Shown here: positions 7,997-18,050 of the stretch, one piece after another
Layout: each line of letters opens with the position of its first letter
How positions within the stretch are numbered: the first letter of the stretch is position 1
NCBI RefSeq assembly: GCF_004361695.1
Contig: NZ_SNVW01000002.1
Location: 62,001-126,000, forward strand
DNA: 64,000 nt
Direction: 5' to 3'
DNA from: Curtobacterium flaccumfaciens
GTDB taxonomy: Bacteria > Actinomycetota > Actinomycetes > Actinomycetales > Microbacteriaceae
Notes under the pieces: model-generated
Database searches by the model: none
Seen by the model: the letters and a program-made list of their open reading frames with translations, nothing else
What the model was told of the DNA's origin: nothing
Made by a program: the position numbers and the translations under genes

Positions 7997-9340
7997 TCAG
8001 CGCTGGTCGAGGAGCGTGCAGGGCACGAAGGCGTCCCACTTCGGCTGGCCCGGAGCAGCGCGCAGCGTCATCGTGCCGCCCGGATCGTCCGCGCACGCGG
8101 CCCGGTGCTGCTGCACCTGCGTGGACCACGCGGGCACCGTCGTCTGCTCGCGGCGGGACACGACGTCCGTGTTGAGGACGGCCGCGGTCACGACGAGCAG
8201 CACGAGCAGCCACCCGAGCGCCGGGAAGAGCACCCGGCCCCGCGCGATGAACACGTCGGCGGCGACCACGATCCCGGCGATGAGGAACGCCGACGCGGCG
8301 GCCGCGTACCGGTAGGCGCCGAGCCACTCCCAGTCCTTCGCGGTGAAACCGAGCCAGTTCGTGACGACGTCGTTGACGCCGAGCGCGGCGAACCACACCA
8401 CCAGGGGTGCGAGCCCGAGCGCGGCCAGCACCCACCGTGCGCCACCGGACGCCCGCACGAACCCGAGCACGAGCACCGCGAACACCAGGACCGCCGGGAG
8501 TGCGACGACCCACCAGCCGTGGTCCTGGACGGCCAGGCCGACGGCGTGCACGTCGGCGTCCCAGCTGCCGGCGACGGGCTGCGCCGCGAACCCGGCGAGC
8601 AGGTCGACGACACCGCCGACGCGCCCCGCTGCCGCACCGGCGACGGGCGTCCGGGGGTCGAGCACGGTCGTCAGGAGCTGGGCGCCCGCACCGAGCACGC
8701 CCGCGACGATCGGCGGGACGGAACGGACGCTCCGGACGTGCCGGAAGAACAGCGGCAGGAACATCGCCGCCTGGATCTCGGTGAGGGTGATCACGAGGGC
8801 GATGACCGTGAGGACGGCCGAGGACCACCACGAGCGCGGCTTGTACAGGAACACCCACGGCGCGAGGAACAGCAGGAACCAGTGCAGGTTCGCGGTGTTC
8901 CCGGCGATCTCCACGGGGACGAGCGGCGTGAGCGCCGGCACGACCGCGAGGAGCGCGCGCAGGGGGACGCTCCGGACGACGTCACGCGCCAGGACGAACA
9001 CCGCGGCACCGACGAGCCCGACGACGACGCAGGACATCGCGCTGACCGCGACCGCGTACGACTCGATCGGGAAGAACCGCACCGCCAGGCCCACGACGAT
9101 GCGCGGGACGAGGTGCAGGTAGCCCTCGTAGGGGTGCAGCAGGGACCCCACGGCGCCGAGCTGGAGGCGCTCGTTGAGGAAGCGCCCGGAGTCCTCGGCC
9201 CAGGCGATGCCACGCGTCGTGGCCCCGAGGCGGTGCCAGAGGAGCGCGGTCGCCACGAGTGCCACGACGACGGCACCCACGGCGTTCGTCAGGAGGACCG
9301 CGCGGGAGGACCGGCGGACGTCGGGTCGCGTGGTCGTCAC
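7997..9340 (-). CDS. GT-C-like multi-pass membrane protein, copy 2 (function unknown)
   Basis: A 447-aa paralogue of 4995-6380. It keeps WAED (47-50), LHPYEGYLHLVPR from 68, GNTANLHWF and the two C-terminal cysteines in CADDP and VPCTLL. The GTG at 9340 overlaps the stop of the upstream ppm1 gene in a GTGA junction, so translation is probably coupled. A longer reading from 9388 would lie inside ppm1. Coupling to a polyprenyl-phosphomannose synthase makes a polyprenyl-phosphate-sugar-dependent glycosyltransferase the best guess; no substrate is shown. Confidence 0.82.
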   Translation of the reverse strand: MTTTRPDVRRSSRAVLLTNAVGAVVVALVATALLWHRLGATTRGIAWAEDSGRFLNERLQLGAVGSLLHPYEGYLHLVPRIVVGLAVRFFPIESYAVAVSAMSCVVVGLVGAAVFVLARDVVRSVPLRALLAVVPALTPLVPVEIAGNTANLHWFLLFLAPWVFLYKPRSWWSSAVLTVIALVITLTEIQAAMFLPLFFRHVRSVRSVPPIVAGVLGAGAQLLTTVLDPRTPVAGAAAGRVGGVVDLLAGFAAQPVAGSWDADVHAVGLAVQDHGWWVVALPAVLVFAVLVLGFVRASGGARWVLAALGLAPLVVWFAALGVNDVVTNWLGFTAKDWEWLGAYRYAAAASAFLIAGIVVAADVFIARGRVLFPALGWLLVLLVVTAAVLNTDVVSRREQTTVPAWSTQVQQHRAACADDPGGTMTLRAAPGQPKWDAFVPCTLLDQR

Positions 9341-10104
9341 CGTCGGCCGCCCGTCACGAGCTGCCGAGCACGCCGGGCGAGGCCCCACTGCGTGACGCGG
9401 AGCATGGCCTCGGCGACGATGCCGCGGCTCATCTTCGAGACGCCGTGCTCGCGGTCGCGGAAGGTGATCGGGACCTCGACCACGGCGCCGCCGAGGTCGT
9501 GCACGCGGAGCGTCATGTCGATCTGGAAGCAGTAGCCCTTGGAGTCGATCGTGCCGAGGTCCATCCGCGCGATCGCGTCCGACCGGTAGACCCGGAAGCC
9601 GGCGGTGACGTCCCGGACGTCGAGGCCGAGCATGACCCGGGCGTAGGCGTTACCGCCGCGACTGAGTACCTCGCGGTGCCACGGCCAGTCGACGACGGAG
9701 CCGCCCGCGGTCCAGCGGGACCCGATGGCGAGCATCACGTCGTCGGCGCGGTCGGCCCCGACGACGGCGTCGATCATCGCCGGGAGGCGCTCGGCCGGGT
9801 GGGACCCGTCGGCGTCCATCTCGATCAGGAGGTCGTACCCGCGCTCCAGGCCCCAGCGGAACCCCGCGACGTACGCCGTGCCGAGACCGCCCTTGCCGTC
9901 GCGGCGGAGCAGGTGCACGCGCTCGTCGGCCGCGGCCATCGCCGCCACGATGTCCCCGGTGCCGTCCGGGCTGCCGTCGTCGACGACGAGCAGGTGGGCG
10001 TCCGGCAGGACGGTGTGCAGCCCCGCGGTGATCGGGACGATGTTCTCCGCCTCGTCGTACGTGGGGACGATGACGAGCACGCGCGGTGCAGGGTCGACGC
10101 TCAT
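9337..10104 (-). CDS. ppm1: Polyprenol monophosphomannose synthase (GT2, Dpm1-like)
   Basis: A 255-aa GT2 enzyme with the N-terminal VIVPTYDEAENI, a VVDDGSPDGTG nucleotide-binding segment, the metal-binding MDADGSHP and the DPM1-type VPITFRDREHGVSKM near the end. It lacks C-terminal membrane helices, like the catalytic half of mycobacterial Ppm1. It would transfer mannose from GDP-mannose to a polyprenyl phosphate, supplying GT-C enzymes outside the membrane. AGAAGG lies just before the ATG at 10104. A TAGGCT -10 box lies about 45 nt upstream. The next gene overlaps it by 4 nt. Confidence 0.92.
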   Translation of the reverse strand: MSVDPAPRVLVIVPTYDEAENIVPITAGLHTVLPDAHLLVVDDGSPDGTGDIVAAMAAADERVHLLRRDGKGGLGTAYVAGFRWGLERGYDLLIEMDADGSHPAERLPAMIDAVVGADRADDVMLAIGSRWTAGGSVVDWPWHREVLSRGGNAYARVMLGLDVRDVTAGFRVYRSDAIARMDLGTIDSKGYCFQIDMTLRVHDLGGAVVEVPITFRDREHGVSKMSRGIVAEAMLRVTQWGLARRARQLVTGGRR

Positions 10105-10150
10105 TGCCTTCTTCCGCCACCGGTGGTCGGACCGATGACGGTGGACAAGC

Positions 10151-11911
<1,761 letters not shown>

Positions 11912-11937
11912 GGTGAGGAATCCTACGGTGAGACACC

Positions 11938-14019
11938 CTAGCGGACCGTGACCGACGCGCAGCCGAGCGTGGTGTTCGGCCCGCCGTTCGGGTCGATCCC
12001 GTAGGCGCAGACCCGGTGCGCGCCCTTCGCGGCCGCGATGGTCGCGCCGTAGCCGGCCTTCGCCCCGGCGACCGGGTACGCCTTCGCCACGTCGTCGCGT
12101 GCCTGGCCGGTCTTCAACGCGGTGCCCGCGGCGTCGACGTAGACGTGCACCGAGATCGGCGCGGCCTTCGTGTCGGGGTCGTACGCCCAGCCGCGCACGG
12201 CGACGCCGCCGGCGACCGCCGTGGCGGAGTCGAGCCGGCCGACGGGCGAGCTGCCCACCTGGACGGTCTGGCAGCCGAGCGTCGGGTTGCCCGAGCCCGC
12301 GCCGGTGTTGATCGCGTAGACGCACACCTGGTGCGGGCCGGGAGCGGCGGCGATCGTCGCCTTGTACCCGTGGGCGGCGCCGTACGCCGGGTAGACGCTG
12401 GCGATGTCGGGCCGCGAGACGTTGGCCGCGACGCGCCGGCCGACCCCGTCGACGTAGACGTCCACGTTGATCGGGGCCGCGGTGTCGCCGTCGATCGCCC
12501 AGCCCGTGACCGAGATGCCGCCCGCGACGGCCGTGACGGCGTCCACGCGACCGTCCGGCACCGAGGCCACGGCACGGACCGTGGTGCACGAGGCGAGGAG
12601 CTTGTCCCGCCCGTTGCCGACGTTCACGGCGGTGATGCAGACCTTGTGGGCACCGCTGGTGGCCGGGATGGTCGCCTCGTAGCCGTGTGCCGAGCCCGCC
12701 GCCGGGTACGCCTTGCCGACGTCCGTCCGCGCCTTGTCGGCCTTCAGCTGCGTGGTCTTGCCGTCGATGGCGACGTTGACCGCGAGGGCGGCCTTCGGCT
12801 GGTCGGGGTCGTAGGTCCAGCCGCGGACCTTGATCCCGCCGATGACCGCGCCGACCTGGTCCACGCGGCCGTCCGGAGAGGCCTTCGTGACCGTCACGTT
12901 CGTGCAGCCGATGCTCGTGTTCCGGGTGCCGTCCACGCTGATCGAGGCGGCGCACACCTTGTGCGTCCCGGGGCTCGCGGCGATGGTGAGGTCGAAGCCG
13001 TGCGCGTCGCCGTAGCCGGGGTACGCCTTGCCGACGTCCGTCCGGGTGGCGTTCGCGGTGTAGCCCGCTCCGGTCGAGTCGACGAAGACATGCACGCGGG
13101 TCGAGGCCGCGGTGGTCGGGTCGATCGCCCAGCCGCGCACGTGGACCGCGTCGCCGGCGTCCTGTGCCGAGTCGAGCTTGCCGATCGGCTTCGCGGACGC
13201 GGTCGGCGACCCGAACCAGTCGCTGTAGAGCCGCCAGAAGTTGCGGTTGCCGTAGGCAGAGCAGCCGTCACCGGTGCCGTAGAGGTTGTTCAGGGCCGCC
13301 TGGTTCGGCGTGTACGGCGTGTAGTAGTAGAGCGCGGCGGTCGCCTTGTTGGAGACGTAGACCGTCTTCGTGCCGCACGACGTCGGCACGTTGTACTGGA
13401 TCTGCCGGTTGCCGCCCGGGGCGAACCACGTGAAGTAGTTGCTCGTGCCCGCCGGGTTGCCGTACCGCTTCCACTGCCACGACGCCCAGTAGACCTGGTT
13501 GCCCACACCGGAGTACGCCGGGTCGCAGCCGCCGTTGGCGGTGTCGGGGCAGGCGTAGCCCATCGCGCGGGCGAGGACGGCGGCCGACGGGTTGCGGGCG
13601 ACGCCGCCGTTGATGAGCGTCTGCTCCTTCTGGAGCGTGACGATGATCACCTTCGGGCTGATGCTGCAGGCCGCCCCGACGCGCGCGATGATCTGCGCGG
13701 CGGTCAGCGACGAGCCGCCGGTGACCGCGCTGCACATTGCGTCCGCGCCGTGGCTGTTGAGCGAGTACCGCCCGACGTTGAGGCAGGACTTCGAGGAGCA
13801 GGTGCCGATCTGGGCGTTCAGGAACGACTGGATCTGCGCTTCGGTCATCGAGCGACCGTCGTAGAAGTTCGCGTCCGTGATGATGTTGCCGGCCTGGAAC
13901 GACGACCCGCTGAGCGCCGACGCGCTGTCCTGGGACGCCGAGGGACCGGCGACCTGCAGGCCGACGAGGACACTCGCGACGGCGAGCACGCTCGTGGCGA
14001 TGGCGAGGAACTTTTTCAC
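11938..14019 (-). CDS. Secreted cell-wall protein: lysozyme-like N-terminal region plus four ~100-aa repeats
   Basis: A 693-aa protein with a signal peptide (VKKFLAIATSVLAVASVLVG, cleavage near residue 30). Residues about 35-270 contain paired cysteines and VIIVTLQKEQTLI, followed by GYACPDTA and YSGVGNQVYWASWQWKRY. A Glu placed like this recalls lysozyme-like folds, but that is an inference. From about residue 279 four ~100-aa repeats follow, each with GWAxDP, VHVYVD, a YPxxGxxHGY block, HxVC and LGC. The same module ends the GH6 protein at 39391-40761. GTG 14019 follows a GGAAGG ribosome site. Two GTCACA-type direct repeats flank its promoter. Confidence 0.85.
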   Translation of the reverse strand: MKKFLAIATSVLAVASVLVGLQVAGPSASQDSASALSGSSFQAGNIITDANFYDGRSMTEAQIQSFLNAQIGTCSSKSCLNVGRYSLNSHGADAMCSAVTGGSSLTAAQIIARVGAACSISPKVIIVTLQKEQTLINGGVARNPSAAVLARAMGYACPDTANGGCDPAYSGVGNQVYWASWQWKRYGNPAGTSNYFTWFAPGGNRQIQYNVPTSCGTKTVYVSNKATAALYYYTPYTPNQAALNNLYGTGDGCSAYGNRNFWRLYSDWFGSPTASAKPIGKLDSAQDAGDAVHVRGWAIDPTTAASTRVHVFVDSTGAGYTANATRTDVGKAYPGYGDAHGFDLTIAASPGTHKVCAASISVDGTRNTSIGCTNVTVTKASPDGRVDQVGAVIGGIKVRGWTYDPDQPKAALAVNVAIDGKTTQLKADKARTDVGKAYPAAGSAHGYEATIPATSGAHKVCITAVNVGNGRDKLLASCTTVRAVASVPDGRVDAVTAVAGGISVTGWAIDGDTAAPINVDVYVDGVGRRVAANVSRPDIASVYPAYGAAHGYKATIAAAPGPHQVCVYAINTGAGSGNPTLGCQTVQVGSSPVGRLDSATAVAGGVAVRGWAYDPDTKAAPISVHVYVDAAGTALKTGQARDDVAKAYPVAGAKAGYGATIAAAKGAHRVCAYGIDPNGGPNTTLGCASVTVR

Positions 14020-14116
14020 GTCGGGGGGCCTTCCTGGGGGGCGTCGACGGGCGATGTGCACGCGCGATCACCCGGTTCCCGAGCGGCCCGATTCGGCTGA
14101 TCCTGATCCCAGCCGA

Positions 14117-14159
14117 GTCACACGTGTCACATCAGGCTACCTCGATCACAGTGGTTACA
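14117..14159 (-). promoter_or_regulatory. MtrA-like direct-repeat boxes around the promoter of the secreted repeat protein
   Basis: Box A is GTCACA-CGT-GTCACA (14117-14131). Box B is ATCACA-GTG-GTTACA (14145-14159). Each is a hexamer direct repeat with a 3-nt spacer, the arrangement described for the actinobacterial regulator MtrA. The minus-strand -10 box TAGCCT (14139 to 14134) lies between them, so box B covers the -35 position and box A the start site. The 5' leader would be about 108 nt. Confidence 0.5.
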
Positions 14160-14262
14160 CAGCCCCCGGTCCTTCCCCCGAACGGGAGGCACGGTGCGGG
14201 AACGCGGTCGATCGCACCCCCGACAGGTGGCCGGGCCGCGCCGGGGGCGCCTGTGGTCGCGC

Positions 14263-15291
14263 TCAGTCTCCACCCGTCATCGACGACTCCACCGCGCGAC
14301 GCGCGGCGGAGGGTACACCGTCTGCGCGCCGGGCGCGACGGGCGTGGCGGAGGACGGCAGGTGCCTCCCGGCCCAGTCGCGACCACTGCGCCCGCGTGAG
14401 CTGCGCGGACGACGGACGGAGGACGTCGACCACCGCGCGCACGACGGTCCGGACCACCACGCGCGCCGCGAAGCCGGCGGACGCGTTCCGCACCACGACC
14501 GCCAGCCGGTTCCGCATGCTCTGGTACCGCACCAGTGGCGAGTCGCTGCCGGAGCTCGCGGCGTGCCGGTGCACCACCACGGCATCCGGCGCGTGCCGGA
14601 TCTCCCACCCCGCGAGCCGGAGCCGCCACGAGACGTCGAGGTCCTCGTAGTACATGAAGAGGGACGGGTCGAAGCCGCCGACCTCGGCCAGCGCCTCGCG
14701 GCGGAGGAACACGGCGCCGCCGGAGAACCCGAAGAGGGGCGACCGTTCCGGGGCGTCCTGCAGCGGCCGGAGCCAGTCGCGGTCGCGGCCGTTGCCGGAG
14801 CGGTCGACGACGACCCCCGTCCCGTTCACGAGCGTCCGGCCCTCCGGGTCGCGGCGCCAGCGTCGTCCGTCGGGTGCCACGAGGTCGTCCGCGGACGGCG
14901 AACCGGACGGTGCCGGCACGAAGCCGCCCTCGAGCACGACCGTCGCGGCGACCGCCGCGGTCCGGGGTCCCCCGGCGCGGAGGGCACCGAGCCCGCGGTC
15001 CAGGAACCCGTGGTCCGCGACGGCGTCGTTGTTGAGCAGGACGAGCACGTCGCCGGACGCCGCGGCGATCCCCTTCGTGACCCCGCCGGCGAACCCGGCG
15101 TTCGTCCGCTCGGCCACGAGCACCACCGACGGCAGGTCCGCGCGGTAGGCCGCGAGGGTGTCGTCGTCGGCCTCGTTCACCACGAGCACGACCTCGACCT
15201 CGGCGTCGACGCGCTGCGAGCGGACGGAGGCGACGGCACGACGGGTGAGCTCCGGCTGGTGCCAGTCGACGATGATGACAGAGACGTCCAC
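14263..15291 (-). CDS. GT2 glycosyltransferase (rhamnosyltransferase-like)
   Basis: A 342-aa GT-A enzyme with VDVSVIIVDWHQPELTRR at its start, ERTNAGFAGGVTKG, the metal-binding LLNNDA segment, and LFMYYEDLDVSWRLRLAGW, a block typical of bacterial rhamnosyl- and related transferases acting on lipid-linked glycans. The start is GTG 15291, with no strong Shine-Dalgarno. It is divergent from the large fused glycosyltransferase at 15414. Donor and acceptor are not determinable; dTDP-rhamnose is plausible because the rml genes are nearby. Confidence 0.88.
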   Translation of the reverse strand: MDVSVIIVDWHQPELTRRAVASVRSQRVDAEVEVVLVVNEADDDTLAAYRADLPSVVLVAERTNAGFAGGVTKGIAAASGDVLVLLNNDAVADHGFLDRGLGALRAGGPRTAAVAATVVLEGGFVPAPSGSPSADDLVAPDGRRWRRDPEGRTLVNGTGVVVDRSGNGRDRDWLRPLQDAPERSPLFGFSGGAVFLRREALAEVGGFDPSLFMYYEDLDVSWRLRLAGWEIRHAPDAVVVHRHAASSGSDSPLVRYQSMRNRLAVVVRNASAGFAARVVVRTVVRAVVDVLRPSSAQLTRAQWSRLGREAPAVLRHARRARRADGVPSAARRAVESSMTGGD

Positions 15292-15343
15292 GGCCCCAGT
15301 CTCCCAGGCCGCGCGGGGACCCGGGGCCCGCGGGACCGCCGGG

Positions 15344-15349
15344 TATAGT
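15344..15349 (+). promoter_or_regulatory. -10 box TATAGT upstream of the fused glycosyltransferase
   Basis: TATAGT is the closest match to the TATAAT consensus in this divergent region. It lies 64 nt before GTG 15414, giving a leader of about 58 nt. GGAG sits 8 nt before the start codon. Confidence 0.5.
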
Positions 15350-15413
15350 GGTGCCGCCCTCCGGCCCGGCGGTCCGAGGGCACCACCGCCAGCCGACGTA
15401 TGGAGTCTGTTCC

Positions 15414-17981
15414 GTGTCCACTTTCGCGCCTCGCGTGTCCGTCGTCGTCATCAACTTCCGCGGGACGGATGACACGCTCGAGTGCATCGCCCGGCTCAGC
15501 GAGGTCGACTGGCCGGCGGACCGCCTCGAGATCGTGGTCGTCGAGAACGGCTCCGGCGACGACAGCGAGGCCCGACTCCGCGCGGCGCTCGGCGAGCAGG
15601 CGAACGTCCGCATCATCGTCTCCGCGGAGAACCTCGGCTTCACCGGCGGCAGCAACCTCGGTGCGCGCGAGGCGACCGGCGACGTGGTCGCGTTCCTCAA
15701 CAACGACGCCAAGCCCGACGTCAACTGGGTGAAGGAGGGCGTCGCCGGCTTCGCCCCGAGTCCCCGCGTCGCCGCCGTGGCCAGCAAGGTCCTCGACTGG
15801 GAGGGCAAGACGATCGACTTCGTCGAGTCCGGGCTCAGCTGGTTCGGCATGGGCTACAAGAACCACATCGCCGAGCTCGACGACGGCCGCTTCGACGAGC
15901 CGCAGGATCTGCTCTTCGGCACGGGCTCCGCGCTCTTCGTCCGCCGCGACGTCTTCCTCGAGGTCGGCGGCTTCGATGAGGGCCTGTTCATGTTCTACGA
16001 CGACGTGGACCTCGGCTGGCGCCTCAACCTGCTCGGCTACCGCGTCCGGTTCGCGCCGCGGTCGGTCGTCTACCACAAGCACCACGGCTCGATGAAGTCG
16101 TTCGGCGACCACCGCGAGATGTACCTGCTCGAGCGGAACGCCCTGCACCTGCTCTACAAGAACCTGTCCGACGAGAACCTCGGCACGTTCCTCCCCGCCG
16201 CCCTCGCGCTCCTCGCCCGCCGTGCGGTGGCGAAGAGCGGCCGCGACTCGAGCGAGTTCGACATCCGCCGCTTCACCGGCGCCCCCGACGAGTTCGACCC
16301 GACGACGCCGATGTCGAAGGAAGCGGTCGCCGGCCTCTACGCGCTCGACCAGTTCGTCGCCGACCTCCCCCGCCTGTCCGAGGACCGCCGCCGCATCCAG
16401 GGGCAGCGCGTGAAGACCGACAAGGAGGTCTTCCGGCTCTTCGGGGACGCCTTCAAGCCGCTGTTCGAGGACGGCTACTTCCTCGAGGGCTACCAGGCCA
16501 TCATCGAGGCGTTCGACGTCGAACAGCCGATGCACCGCACCCGCGTGCTCGTCATCACCGGCGACGCGCTCGGCGAGAAGATGGCCGGCCCCGGCATGCG
16601 GGCGTGGAAGATCTCCGAGGCCCTCAGCGAGCACAACGACGTCCGCCTGGTCACCTGGAACGTCGCGAACCGCAAGACCGACCGCTTCGAGGTCTCCCGG
16701 GTGCCGCTCCAGCACGAGCGCACCATGAAGGACCACGAAGAGTGGGCCGACGTCATCTTCTTCCAGGGCTACGCGCTCCACCACTTCCAGACCCTGCAGC
16801 GCTCGAACAAGATCATGGTCGTCGACCTGTACGACCCGATGCACCTCGAGCAGCTCGAGCAGGCGCGCGACAACGGTGACGTCGGCTGGCGCAACCAGGT
16901 GACCTCGACGACCGAGGTGATCAACGCGCAGCTCGAGCGCGGCGACTTCTTCCTCTGCGCGTCGGAGCGCCAGCGGCTGTTCTGGCTCGGCCAGCTCGCC
17001 GGCGTCGGCCGGGTGAACCCGGACAACTACCTGGCGGACGACAACCTCAACAAGCTCATCGCCATCGCACCGTTCGGCATGGACTCCACCCCGCCGAAGC
17101 ACGAGCGCAAGGCGATCCGCGGCGTCACGCCCGGCATCGGCGAGGACGACAAGGTCGTCATCTGGGGCGGCGGCATCTACAACTGGTTCGACACCCCGTC
17201 GCTCGTCCGCGCGGTCGCGAAGGTCGCCGAGACCCACGACGACATCCGCCTGTTCTTCCTCGGCGTCGCGCACCCGAACCCGGACGTGCCGGAGATGGCG
17301 ATCGTGTCCGAGACCCGCCGCATCAGCGACCAGCTCGGGCTCACGAACAAGCATGTCTTCTTCAACGAGCAGTGGGTCGCGCTCGACGACCGCCAGAACT
17401 ACCTGCTCGAGGCCGACGCCGGCGTGAGCACCCACTTCGCGCACATCGAGACGACGTTCTCGTTCCGCACCCGCATCCTCGACTACATGTGGGCGAACCT
17501 GCCCATCGTCACGACCGACGGCGACAGCTTCGGCGACCTCGTCGCGGCCGAGGGCATGGGCGTCGCGGTCAAGGAGCGCGACGTCGACGGCCTCGCCGCG
17601 GCGCTCGAGTCGATGCTCTACGACGAGCAGGCCGCACAGGCCGCCCGCGACGCCGTCAGCCGCGTCCGCGAGGACTTCACGTGGGAGCGCGCCCTCGCCC
17701 CGCTCGTCGACTTCTGCAAGGACCCGCACGTCGCCGCCGACCGTGCGCACGAGGTGGCCGTGCCGTCCGGCTCGGTCGCCGCCGGTGGCCGTGCCCGCGT
17801 CGCGCTGAGCCCGGCCCGGCAGCGCGAGCTCCGCTTCCACCAGATCGCGAACAGCCGCCACGGGCTCTCCCGCGACGTGCGGCTCGCCACCTGGTACCTG
17901 CGCGAGAACGGCGTGACCGGACTCCGCGACAAGGTGCAGAACCGGGTGCGCATCATGCGGGAGAGCAAGAACGGGCGCTGA
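15414..17981 (+). CDS. Two-domain glycosyltransferase (GT2 fused to a GT4-like domain)
   Basis: An 855-aa cytosolic protein. Residues 1 to about 285 form a GT2 domain (VSVVVINFRGTDDTLE, ENLGFTGGSN, FLNNDAKPD, LFMFYDDVDLGWRLNLLGY). After a linker, residues about 370-790 form a GT4-like Rossmann domain (GEKMAGPGMRAWKISEAL, VVIWGGGIYNWFD, SFRTRILDYMWANLPIVTTDGD). Fusing two transferases would let one protein add two consecutive sugars or a repeating unit, as in polymerising rhamnan or teichoic-type enzymes. GTG 15414 begins at the conserved domain start after GGAG. The Wzm/Wzt exporter follows directly, so this is probably the main chain-building enzyme for the exported glycan (inference). Confidence 0.9.
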   Translation: MSTFAPRVSVVVINFRGTDDTLECIARLSEVDWPADRLEIVVVENGSGDDSEARLRAALGEQANVRIIVSAENLGFTGGSNLGAREATGDVVAFLNNDAKPDVNWVKEGVAGFAPSPRVAAVASKVLDWEGKTIDFVESGLSWFGMGYKNHIAELDDGRFDEPQDLLFGTGSALFVRRDVFLEVGGFDEGLFMFYDDVDLGWRLNLLGYRVRFAPRSVVYHKHHGSMKSFGDHREMYLLERNALHLLYKNLSDENLGTFLPAALALLARRAVAKSGRDSSEFDIRRFTGAPDEFDPTTPMSKEAVAGLYALDQFVADLPRLSEDRRRIQGQRVKTDKEVFRLFGDAFKPLFEDGYFLEGYQAIIEAFDVEQPMHRTRVLVITGDALGEKMAGPGMRAWKISEALSEHNDVRLVTWNVANRKTDRFEVSRVPLQHERTMKDHEEWADVIFFQGYALHHFQTLQRSNKIMVVDLYDPMHLEQLEQARDNGDVGWRNQVTSTTEVINAQLERGDFFLCASERQRLFWLGQLAGVGRVNPDNYLADDNLNKLIAIAPFGMDSTPPKHERKAIRGVTPGIGEDDKVVIWGGGIYNWFDTPSLVRAVAKVAETHDDIRLFFLGVAHPNPDVPEMAIVSETRRISDQLGLTNKHVFFNEQWVALDDRQNYLLEADAGVSTHFAHIETTFSFRTRILDYMWANLPIVTTDGDSFGDLVAAEGMGVAVKERDVDGLAAALESMLYDEQAAQAARDAVSRVREDFTWERALAPLVDFCKDPHVAADRAHEVAVPSGSVAAGGRARVALSPARQRELRFHQIANSRHGLSRDVRLATWYLRENGVTGLRDKVQNRVRIMRESKNGR

Positions 17982-18010
17982 CGTCCGGCGGCCGCCCACG
18001 GCCGTCGATG

Positions 18011-18016
18011 TACAGT
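18011..18016 (+). promoter_or_regulatory. -10 box TACAGT upstream of wzm
   Basis: TACAGT lies about 35 nt before the wzm start and would drive the exporter operon separately from the upstream fused transferase. No clear -35 box is seen. Confidence 0.45.
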
Positions 18017-18050
18017 TGTCCGTCGCCCGAGTCGAACGTGAGGACCCCCT

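Noticed and set aside
14020-14130. Cyclic-di-AMP (ydaO) riboswitch
   Set aside because: Only a short GGGAACC...GGGTGA resemblance is present and the leader is too short for the full fold. Noted as a low-interest observation.
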